A DNA stretch of 64,000 nt from assembly GCA_963922205.1 (NCBI GenBank), contig CAWUHX010000119.1, positions 806,001 to 870,000 on the forward strand, written 5' to 3'. The notes beneath the pieces were generated by a model. The model ran no database searches, had not been told where the DNA came from, and worked only from the letters and a program-made list of their open reading frames with translations. Source of the DNA: Romanomermis culicivorax (lineage: Eukaryota > Nematoda > Enoplea > Mermithida > Mermithidae). The position numbers and the translations under genes were made by a program. This document shows, one piece after another, positions 33,301 to 45,300 of the stretch. Every line of letters starts with the position of its first letter. Position 1 is the stretch's first letter.

Positions 33301-36300
33301 ACTTGCTCTCCACTTTTTTATTCACAAGCATTTCCAGAAAAAGAGACTATAGGTTGTGTTGTAATTACATAATTTACAATGTGAAAAAATTATTAATATG
33401 CAAATTAAGTATAAACGCGTTTATACGGCCTGATGTTGTCTTAGCAATAAGCCAAGTGCAATTAGCAGCTCCAAAAACGATAAAAAACAAGTGTTTGCAA
33501 TTTTTTCCAGTACCTTTTTATTCAAAGAATAAAATCCGAAAGTAAAAAAACGGCACAGCGCAGTACCGCGCGGCGAAGTATGACCAGGCACCGCGCGGTA
33601 CCACGCGGCGAAGTATGACAGGGCCTGAGTTGATTATACAATAAAAGCAGGTTATCAGAATTGACAAACCCACACATTAGTTTGACACCAACAAAGTAAC
33701 ATTTTTCAACCATGCTAACTGTACTAATGAAATATTTCTTCATTAGCACGAATGCTAATGGGGCTCGTGCTAAAAAACACTGGACATTAAGTTCCTTCAA
33801 ATTACGTAAGACCAATTAGCATGAAAATTATTGGCTCTTACAATAAAGAGTCTTTCGCGCTTATGAGCCTTTCACAGTAGAAAAGATAGGACACGCTCAA
33901 GTATATACTGTTTTCGCGCTTATGAGCTGTTCGCGCTAATGGGCTCATTCGTTGTTATGGGCCGTTCGCGCTAATGAACCCCAACCTAAGTGCTCTGGTA
34001 ACCGTAGAGTAGCACTTTTTGGCGGGCCGTTTTTTGGACGACCCTTTATTTGCGAGGGATGTTCAATACGCTCCAATATTTATATTGATGACTCGTTTGC
34101 TGACTCATTGGCTTCTTTATTCAAGCACACGTATTCTAATTTCACGGAAATGGAACTTTGATTAGTTTTATCCTGCGAAAACCTTTTTCCTCTCAAGTCT
34201 GAAATTTTTTGTTCAATAGCTTTACGACTTTTTGATAGCACCTGAGTTGTAAACATTTTATCTCATTTGTTTTAGCAAAAGTCCTTCTTTGTGATAGGCA
34301 TCTTTCGATTCCGTTTGATAATTCCTATAATTTTTCCTGTGATGTCCTTCAAAACGGCAATGATAAAATTTCCAGCCCAAATTCAGGGCAATTTTTTCAG
34401 ATATTGCCGCTCCCTGACATGTACTCTCACATATTTAATTTTTCAGCAGAAAATGCAACCATTGAGCCACGTCTCGTTCCACACGCAGTCAATGACCTGA
34501 TACAGACAGTTGACTCATCAGAAGGTAAGTCAACAATTATTTATAGGTAGGAATTTTTGGGTGTATTAAAATTTTTTGAAAACTCACATGATTTGCAGTA
34601 CCATGCAAACCACAGAAAATTCAAAAATTTGAAAACGTCGGTAGAAAATCGTGTTTCGATATATTGAAATCCACGACGGCTGGTATAAGAAATGTGAAAA
34701 ATTACGTTCCAAAATGCAAATCCGATGGTCAGGTTGCTCGTGCAACATTTTGAGTTCAGTCTTAAAAATATGTGCTATTCGGCAGGTTCATTCGAAGAAG
34801 TGCAATGCGATTATGATAATGTTTGTTGGTGCGTCGATATGAATGGTGAAGAAGTGCCGCGTTCTCGGAAAATCGGGTCAAATTTTCCCGGCTGTAATTC
34901 GCATCGTATGAATAATAGTGAGATCCATATATGATTACTCGTATTACAATAAACTGTGAAATGTTTTTGGGTATAGTGAACCCGAATGCCGAATTTACTT
35001 TTGTACTTGGTGTGGAATCTTGATTTATAAATTTTCTTCAAGCTCCAGTGTTGCTATGAAGTCCCTTTTTTCAGCTAAGGCGAGAGCTAATGATGAAGAG
35101 ATCAAAAAAGTTGATGTTGCCGCAGTTGGTAATTTTCCATATCCTAAAAGACCCAATGGATCTTTCATTACAATTTTTACAGTAGTCAATCACACCAAGC
35201 AATCAATCAACAGTTCGGAAATGTTTTTGGGTGCAAACATATGCAAATTACCCAAAAGTTACGGTTCCTACTGTAACGCAACTAAGGAGAATACAACTAT
35301 TAACAAATGGTACTTCAATAACGAGAAATTTTCATGTTTGGCCTTCACTTACAAAGGCTGTGCTGGCAACGACAATAAATTCGACACGAAAAGTCAGTGC
35401 GAAATGAGATGCAAACCGCGTAAGTAAATTTTAATCGATAATACATATTTTGAGGTCTCGCAATCATGATTTAAGCTCGTTTCTTGCTGGCGTTTGGTGA
35501 TTTTGTTTTTGTGTTAGTTATAAACAGTCAGCTCTCGTGTATGTCCTTTTCATGTGTTTTAAATTCACATGTATATATGTCTTGAGGTCCGTCCATGAAT
35601 AATATCCAGAGACATCGCAAGGATATCCTAAGATATCCTTTTAACTTAAGAAAAGATGCGTCTTAAAGTCGTAAGACACTGTTAAGTGAATGCGATTTCA
35701 ATATTTTCGGAAATGTACATTTCTGATGCGAACATTATGAATAAACTGCAGCCTGTTAATCAGTTGATACTTTCATATATCATTTCGTAGAAAACGAGTT
35801 CATTTGATGGTCTGTTAAACATTTATGTTAGGAAGCCATTATCAATTGATAGTATCCTAATCCATTCTTAATGTGAATTAGTTAATAATAAATTTGTAGT
35901 CCATTTCCTGATGTCATTTTTCTTTCTGATAATGGGGCTAAGGTAAAGTTTTCGCTGCATGATGAATAGCTGATTAAATTTGAAACATTTTTCTCCATTG
36001 TTATCTAAAATTGGAATTTTGAAGATGCCTCTGCGTGGTTTTTGTAACTACACACGAAACCATCTTTTCTCTTCATTACCTTTCCTGCTGTTCTCTAGGC
36101 TATCATATTTTCTTTGATACAAATGAAAATGTTGAGGCCAGTCGGACCGTCAAAATTAGAGAGAATTATGTTTTATACTCAATGGGATCTGTAGATCCTC
36201 GGATGTTTCAAAATCCTGTGATTTGCGTTGTTCGGCTCCGATGCATAATTTACTGTAATAAATTATAATCGAATAAGCGAATTGGTTTTCTCCGCGAAAA

Positions 36301-39300
36301 TCCGCTCCTCCACCAAAATGGCCCGCCGCGCTCATCGCTCAAAGTAAACTAGCGCTTTTCGCATTTTTTGCATCCAAAACCTCAAAAATTTTTGGAAAAT
36401 TTTGTATTCATTTTGCTATAACGTTTTTGTCAAAGTTTAGGGCAGAGTATTATAGTACATTGTGACTATTTTAAAGAATTTTTTTGGGATTTCCATTTGT
36501 TGACCGGCCCACACCCTGTTCTACGCGTGAGAAACATATAGTCTGTTTTTTATGAAACGCTTCCAAATATAAAAGTGACACAAATCAGCACTGTCGTCAA
36601 AATCGTTTACATGAAGCTCTTACCGTAAAATTTTTCACTCGAAAAATTGTTAAAGGTGAGTATACGATATATTGTTTATCAGAAAATCGCGAAAATCTGA
36701 AATACTACTTGCTTTCCACCTTCATTATTTAGAAGCATTTCAAGAAAAACAGACTATAGAGAAATTTTTTTTCTCAATTGATCAGCGTATTCACATCAAT
36801 TCGTAGATTTTCGTTCGACGATTTCAAAAAAGTCCGTTTTCTAAAACAGACAAAATACATCAAACGCTGGCCGATTTCGTATCTTCGTCATGACCTTGTA
36901 AATCCGAAGGTTATGTTTATTTAGCAGCATTTACCAAAAAAATATTTTTGATTGCCTTGCGGAGTTTATCTTTGTGTTGAGTTGGACACTTTCCTGCCAA
37001 TATTTTTGGGGCTTTACAACAAAAAAATTAGCCAATTATGTTTCAAAAATTATGTTTCGTAGTTTTTTCAGAAGACGGGCCCACATGTTCCGGCTACGGA
37101 AACGGGCTCCAATACGACAATGGCTCTGCGCCCGTCGGTCGAAATTGTCTGGAACTACAATGCCCGGCCGGTTGGGTGTGCAAACCGGGCGTCTTTTTTG
37201 TTACTTGTTGCAACAAAACTGTCGAAGGTTGATGATTTTTTAAATGAGAAGTTTTTTCACGTCACAATACCTTTTGCAGACTATTTCAACGACGCCTACA
37301 ACGAAACGTGTTCAAACGGCGCCAAAGCTTTCTCGATCGCCCGCCCGTTATGGTCGGAAACTTATTTCGGCGATTCCTGCAACGACCTAAGATGTCCCAG
37401 CGGTTACGAGTGCTCTCAAACCAACCCTCTATTCGCTAAATGTTGTTCGACAGTGGTTCCGGCTGCAAATTTCCGTGGGCTCAATGGTATATAGTTGCTT
37501 GAGTTGGTCTGCTGCAAGAATCACTGAATTTGAATTCAGAATCTTGTGTGGGTGATATAAAGACCCAGAATCGTGTAGGATTTGCAACAAGTAGTTCACA
37601 AAAAATCTAGACACTCACAAATTTGACTCCGTTTCGCATGATAAGCATAAAGTAGGATAGAATTCTGATGACATTCTTGTGCACTCGATAGCCCACAGCA
37701 ACCTAAGTAATGTTAGGCCGAGCACTTCTGCCATAGTCATTTTCTGCTCTTGAATTAGCATGAATGTGCTAAAAATCGGAAGTCTACATATACCTGCGTC
37801 ATCAAAGAGACTTAAGCTCCAGCTGAGCTACAGCTTAAGCGGTAACTTAACTCTATATGTTATACCATTGCCGTTAAGTTGCAGCTCAGCTGTAGCTTAA
37901 CTCATGCACATGTTCAAAACCTTTTTTTTTGTTTCGGGGTATTAGAGATGAACGCCTCTTCTAATTGACATTATTGTACTTCTCAAAATTATCTGTCCAA
38001 TGCATGCCTCAACATTCTTAACTTTCCACGTTGCTGAGATCGAATGTAGACGAACTGAAGGCCCATCTATACTTTTTTCGCTAAAAAACATAGGCAAGCG
38101 GTTTGCTCGTCAAATATTGGAGCAATTTCAGTTATATAATACACCGCAAGGTAGATATCGAAATTTCCGATCGAAAGATAGCCAGCATATTCTACAGGTA
38201 AGTACTGTGCACTCTTATCCAGTTTTGACGCAAGAAACGTAAGAAACGCAAGACGCTTACAAAATAGCTAATATCTGCATCACTACGCAATTTTTTTGCA
38301 AAATATACTTCACTGGATAGAATTCGTCAAGATCTTTCCTGCGCACAGCAACAATAAGGGATTCGCTCGATTTGGATTGTTGCAATCACTTGCGACAGAT
38401 TTTCGAGAAAAAAGTATAGACGGGCCTTTAATACTGTAAACCTTATTTAGGCAAATTTTAGTCTAATAATGTTTATAGATAAAAACGTTTGTGTAACATT
38501 ATTCGCGTGCCTGTGGGCTATCGAATGCACTATGACATGCGAGTATTTGAAATTTAGACTTGAAGACCCTGCTTCGTGAGTAATACGGCTCTAAGAAAAC
38601 TTTATATCGAAATAGCCCATTCACTTCGTATGACAGAAGTTGCGACAATCGAAAAAGTACATAAGTTAGACTTGACCGCAATTTTTTCGGAGTGAAAAAC
38701 TTTATTATGTCGCCGAACGCGGAATTTCATCATGGCAACGGAGTTGTACAAACAAAATCATACCCATCAACTTATCATTTGAATGGAACTGTGTCGACAC
38801 TCAAATACAGTACTCAACAAACTTTGAGGCTTAAAATAGGCTGCTCAAGTAAAATTTCACAAATGAAGGTGTACAAATTACAAATATTTGCGTATTACAG
38901 TGTATTCGAAAGCCCATATATGAGAGTAAGGTTACACTCATCTTTTAGCTCATAAGTAATATTTATACTAAAATTTGCATAAATGTGGTCTAATTCGATT
39001 AATTTCGCATATGTTCAATCTCAGCAACGGGGCGTTACTTGTATATCTAGTAGTCTATAAAATACACAGTTCTGTGTTTTGATGAAGTTCAACAGATCAC
39101 ATACCGAAAACGGTGCGTGATCAGATTGCCTTCCCCTGAGAAACTTTCACTGTGTCAGCGAGCTTTATCTGACATGATTTTTCTTATTGTCCGTGTCAAA
39201 CATGCACATTTTTCAGTCGGAATTTTGGTCGAGAAGAGTTGGGATGGTGAACGAGCAAAAAACAAAAAACGCTACACAAACATGTTCATCATACACAATA

Positions 39301-42300
39301 TACATAAAAATAATAAAAAACTGTCTTCAAAAAAGTTCAGAAGGTGTTTGTGGATTTTTTCAAACCTTGCGGGTGTCCAGGATCTCTCGTAAAAGGGTTT
39401 ACCCCTATCCCCTACGTGCTTGTATGGTCCGTATCTAATAATACAGTTCTTAACATCATGTATGGGTGAACTTTCGATTCTCTAGCAAATTTATGCAAAT
39501 TTCAGTGTAAAGAAGGTCTGCAGGGAAAATGATAAGTGTAGCTATACTCAAGTTGCTATGGGTTGTCGAAAGCCCTACAACACGTATGATTTCAGAGCAT
39601 GCACTTGGAGACCCTCCCTGGTTAGTTCATCTGTTCGTAGATCGTTTATGGAAAATTTTTTCTAAATGACTACAGTAATACGTTTTTTATTTTTCCGCAT
39701 TGAACTTACTTACTGTATTGAACATCGGTTCGCTTTGTCTGCGATTTTGAAATAAGTTGACTAGAGAAAAAGTGATCCAAAATGTTGACTTGATCTAAAC
39801 AATTCTGCCAAATTGTTAATCCAAACGTTTTTTTCTATATCCATGTATATCGTTTTCGAATAATTCTCTCGTCCGAATTATGCCACACCAAGTTGTGACT
39901 AGGATTCGGCTACGGTTCGATTTTTTTTGTATCACATACACGGACAGTGCAAATCACAAGATTTCATCGATCCTCTAAAAACCATGGTGCAATCCGAATT
40001 CAATTACAAATCAGAATTTTATTAGGTTCCGATAAAAACGCTTATTTTCCAATCATATCTCAAAATTTTCAGTCAAATCTCGCAAAATATCCCACGGCGG
40101 AATTCCCGTTTCCTGTCCAGTTGGTGAACCGTTAGTCGACGAATATTCGTCCAAAATTGTATTGTGCAACGGCGAGAATCAATGCTCCAATGGGGCTTTT
40201 TGTTGGAACGGCTATGAAATCGAAAGGAAAGATTCCGACGGCATATGTTGCTTGCAGATGAATGAAGGTGACAAATTCATTATTTCGAGGCACGTGTTCA
40301 CGTATAGGCCCTGAAGCTGAATCCGATGCAGTACCGGATGAAAGATGGAGCTGGTACTTGCCAGATCCAAGAGGTTCTCGGATAAAATCCGTGCTTAGAT
40401 TTAGGCTCAAGCTTGAGGTTTAGGTTGCAGGATCCGGTTCAATATAACCTCCATGCTCGTAATTTTGGATCATAATTGCTTTTTTGTTTTTTCATCAACT
40501 GGCAGGTTTCTAATACTTTTAATAGTTCCGAACTATAATTTTTCCATTGAGGGTTTCGTTCTTTCCGTGCGCTCACTTCTGATTTTCCTATCTTGTTGTT
40601 CAAAGTTCTTCTTTTTCATCTAATGAAAAATATATTCTCCTAGATTTTTTATCGTATGTGTTATATCACATAGTATCATTTTATCTCTATGATCCATATT
40701 CTTTCCCCGATCTAGTATTTGAGTTTTGTAGAGGCTTGGAGATGATCTAATGAAAATTCGTGTACATCCAACTATGATTAAATTTTCGAATAATTCTGAT
40801 TTGACGATTCAGGTTAAGATTTTCTTCTTTCCATAAGTCTATCGTTAGAGATCTGAATTTAGTATCTTGATGCAGACAATTAAAGTTCATAACCCTTGAA
40901 GTGAACGACGTATTAGAAAACTGCATTATCTTGTGATTTGATCATCTGGAAAATAGCCTATCAAATCAGCAAAAAGAACATAATCAGCAAATATAGGAAA
41001 AATTTCAGTATATCAGTAGAAATAGGGGAAATGCTTCTAACATATTATTTCTTGAAATCAGCATGAAGTTGAATCACAATCATGTATATTTGCGAAAAAA
41101 CCACTCCAAGCCAGAAACTTTCGAGTTTTCTCGCTGTAAAAAATTTATACGCACTATAGCGTTATAGAAAAAGTACTGTTACGGAAAAAGTAAAAAATAA
41201 AAATAAAAACGAGATACCTGGACATCACTACTGCATGCATATTTTTGTTGTGTATCTTTTATGACTGATCCTAACGTAATTATATTACCCTAACTGTTAT
41301 GACCATACATTTTTAACGGATACGGAGATATTGAACATCTTAACCTTAGCCCTCTCCTGGGTGGAAATCTATTGTGGAATTTCGCATATTGCAAAGATGC
41401 ATTGTTGATTATTTTTCACCTTAAAATCAGTGTTTGGAAGTCTACTTTTTCCATTTTCCTACCATCAACTTGACTTGATCTCACTAGAGAAGGTCTCCAA
41501 ATATAAATTCCGAAATAAAATATTTCATAGTCCATTCAATAGCCAATTAGTTTATTAGAAAATGCCCCGATGGGGCAGAAAAAAAAAGAATATACTTGCT
41601 TGAATTGTCGCCAAGCTTGAAAAAGGAGCGGGCCAGATTTTTGAGAACTTGGGTTAAAGTTGGAAAAATTCACTTTTCTAATATTGGATTTTCATTCTTT
41701 CTCATTAAAAAATTTTTCATGCCTGAAAAAAAGTATATTCTGCAGCATCGTGCGTTTTGTCCTATTGTGCGAAAATGTTAGTGCAACCCGACAGCTCGGG
41801 CTGGGGATAATTTCGACATTCAGCTCGTCATAATACTGATGACACTGAGATTATACCAAACTTGAGATAAAACCGAGTCACCTTTTTGTTCGAGATTATT
41901 CTGAGCTCGAGCTTAGACCCCTTTCGTGCAACTGGGCCTTGGTTGCAGTCCTTGGACACCATATGCAAATGGGGAAACAGGGTAAAGAACACAAAATGCC
42001 ATTAAAAAACTCCTGATTCAGCCATGCCTATATCAGATATGTGCACCAAATCCAGTTCCCGCGTCTTCCCCACTCTACTCGCACTCCCACGGCAACAGTA
42101 CGACTGTTTTGAAAGCAGGATGAGAGCGATCGGGCTGGGTGAAATTGCTTCCCGTCTGCAATCCTGCAAAAAGTGCTCTTTCTGCAAGTTCCAGTTTAAA
42201 TCCAAAAACTGTGAATAATGCTATTTTGTTGAATATTTAGAAAAACTGGTAATAACTTGATTTCGAGTGCCTATATTGAGAGAATAAATCTGCTTACAGC

Positions 42301-45300
42301 TTTTAATCAGTAAAACTTACGGAGTGAATTCTACACCATGTCTTATATAAAATGACTGAATTAAATAGATCCTGCACAATCAATTTAGTTCTAAGAAGAC
42401 TTTGTGCTGTAGCTTTTCTTCTAAAAAACTTAGTAGGATTTCATTTGTCACTTTTCACAGTTGATTCCTGTTTTATTAACACTAAATTTAGTAAAAAAGT
42501 TCTACGAGTTGGAAGGACACATGTGTGAGGGGGACATGATGGTGCAAACTACCCCAAGAGTCTTGAAACTGGAAAATTTTGTATGAAAAAAATTTTTGAC
42601 CAACTTTTTTGGAATTTGTTGTTTCAAAAAACGTCAAAAAACCGTGGTCCGCCCGAGTGCCCTCCTTAACATTTCGGATATGCGCATGTTTGGTTGGAAA
42701 GTGTGTTGATGCACTCAGCTGCAGAATATACTTTTCACAGACATGGGAAATTTTTTAATGAGAAAGAATGAAAATCCAATATTAGAAAAGTGAATTTTTT
42801 CCAACTTTAACCCAAGTTCTCAAAAATCTGGCCCCCTCCTTTTTCAAGCTTGGCGACAATTCAAGCAAGTATATTCTTCTTTTTTCTGCCACATTGGGGC
42901 ATTTTCTAATAAACTAGTCCACCTTTTTTAAGTGGGCCTCAACTATGCATGAAAATCGTCATAGAAGCACATTGAAGTTTTAAATTTGGCCATCTTCACA
43001 TCAAAGGAAGAGTAAAAAACATCTTAAAGCTACGAATTCTCACTTTCGGAAGAAGTAAAAGATGTGTAAACTGCATAGTACTTAGTACACGTTGTAAAGG
43101 AAGTGTAAAGTGACCATATCGATAGAATTCTACATGGCCAAGAACCACTCAACCCAAAATATCGCAGAAATACCTTTGTTTACACATTGGAAAACTTTTT
43201 GTGCAAGTGATTGCGTCCCTTGAATTCCCCATGGTCAGAAACCCCTTCCCTCAAAAATCGCAGAAAGACATTTGTTTACACTTGAGATAATCGTGGCCGC
43301 GTCTATTAAATTCTCTCCAGTTGATAATTCTATAGGCGCGATCACTTTACACAAAGCCTCCTTCTACCAAAAAAATTCGGGAAATTCGTTTTTTTACACT
43401 CGGAATAATTTTTTGTGTACGGTGACCGCATTCATTGAATAACCCCCTTTCCAGGATCCCTTCCACCAAAAAATCCCGAAACACGGTTGTTTACACCCGG
43501 GATAATTTTTTTTATGTAAAGTGACCGCATCCATTGAATTCCACCCCCCCCCTCCCTGCGGTCGAAAACCCCTCCCAACAAACAGGCGGGGAAATTCGTT
43601 TGTTTACATTCGGGATAATTTTTTGTGTGACGTGACTGCATCCATCGAATTCTCCAAAGCCGAAAACCCCTTCCATAAAAAATCGCAGGGATACAGTTGT
43701 TCACACATATAATAAATTTTGTGTAAAGTGATCGCGTCTATTTAATTCACTGTGGTCGAAAATTTTTTCCAAGATAAAATCGCGGAAATACTTTTGTTTT
43801 CACTCACGATAATTTTTTTGTGTGAAGTAACCGCATCCATTGAATAAATCCCATTCGAAAACCCCTTCCACCAAAAAATTACGAAAATACGCTTGTTCAC
43901 ACTCAGGTTAATTTTTTATGTAAAGTGATTGAGTCCTGTAGTCAAAAACCCTTACCAACAAAAAATCGGGGAAATTCGTTCGTTTACACTCTGAACAATT
44001 TTTTCGTGTAAAGTGACCGCATCCGTTGAATAACCCCTGGTCAAAAACCCCTTTCACCAAAAAATCAGAAAAATACGCTTGCTTACACTCAGGATATTTT
44101 TTTGTGTAAGGTGATCGCATCCATTGAATTCCCAATGGTCGAAAACCGCTTCTGGAAAAAGACCACGGAAATACCTTTGTTTTACACGCAGGATAATTTT
44201 TCGCGTAAAATGACCATTGAATTCTCCGCGGTTGAAAACCCCTTCCAGAAAACATCGCTGAAATAGGCTTATTTACACTCAAGATAATTTTTTTGTGTAA
44301 CGTGACTAGATCCATCGAAATCTCCATAGCCGAAAACCCCTCCTCACAAAATATCGCAGAAATACATTTGCCTACACTTAAGATGATTTTTTGAGTAAAG
44401 TGATTGCATTCATTGAATTCCCCACGATCGAAAACATCTTTCACGACGAAAATCTGCTTATTTACACCCGGGATAATTTTTTTGTGTAAAGTGATTGAAT
44501 TCATCGAATTACCCGCGGTCGAAAACCTCTTCCACCAAAAAATCACAGAAACACGTTTGTTTACACTCACGATAATTTTTTGTGTAAAGGGACCGCGTGT
44601 GAATTCCCCATGATCGAAAACCCTTGCACTCCGGAAATCCCAATAACGCTTCTAGTTCAACTGGAACTGCAGAAAATTCTGGCACCACCGCAGTGCATTA
44701 TGCTGCAAAAAATTATTTTTTTGAAGCCGTAAGTATTATATAACAAAATTGGGGGATTTCGCGGTTCCCGGGACTTTGGACCGCCATATAATTAAATTGA
44801 GGCGATATTTAAAAAAATGAAAAATCGCATTTGAGATTGCACCCCCAAGATGCTTAGGCCGAAGTATGGAACTTGGATATGACTCATCCATTGTGTGGCA
44901 TGGTGGGACTGGAGGCCCTAAAAAAGTGCGTTTTTTGCATGTTTTTGGTCCCCCATCGAGCACCACTTGCAGATAGGGGCGAAATGACAAAAGGCACCCC
45001 ATAGTTTGCCCCTAGGCCCGGAATTATGAAAAAAAACCCGAAGGTTCTAGCTCTTACCGTTTTGGCTCTAGGTGGGGGGGACATGAAATTGGGGGGCCAA
45101 GTATATTATAGGTTGACGCTATCGCGCCACCTATGATAACAACCTGAATAATGTTACACTAAATTTTTCCTCGCGGACCGTGTTCTTTGCCTAAATGTAA
45201 TGAACAATTGAAACCGCCTATATCCAGTCTGAGCGACCACTGAACCAAAATGCATTCGATAAAGCATCCTCACAATTGCAATAATCCTTTAATGAATAAT

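Larger units (their letters stand above)
31950..33800 (-). mobile_element. Element X, interrupted by a GC-rich TIR element
   Basis: Minus-strand 33640-33790 and 32160-32350 match + strand 48965-49080 and 49138-49340 in the same order (CCAGTGTTTTTTAGCAC, TACTTTGTTGGT, CTGATTCTAATTAAATTAGC, CTTCAATATAGGTTCT). The 49-kb copy lacks the 1.26-kb piece 32365-33628, so that piece was inserted here. Confidence 0.75.
25787..34446. other. Intron 4 of gene 1, 8.66 kb of repeats
   Basis: Holds the 4.6-kb inverted repeat (25860-30500), MITE B copy 2 (30605-31027), element X with its GC-rich insert (31950-33800), and a GCGCTAATG phrase array (33700-33990). Flanking exons match in phase 1, so no exon has to lie inside. 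Confidence 0.7.
37487..40072. other. Intron 10 of gene 1
   Basis: Contains family D pieces (37670-37800, 38440-38590, 38930-39640), an AGCT-rich hairpin (37805-37900) and MITE C. No exon is required by phase. Confidence 0.65.

Noticed and set aside
43908-44570. 220-codon minus-strand open frame with a repeated peptide
   Set aside because: It runs through about seven satellite units; openness follows from the unit length near 99 nt. Sister arrays are broken by stops.
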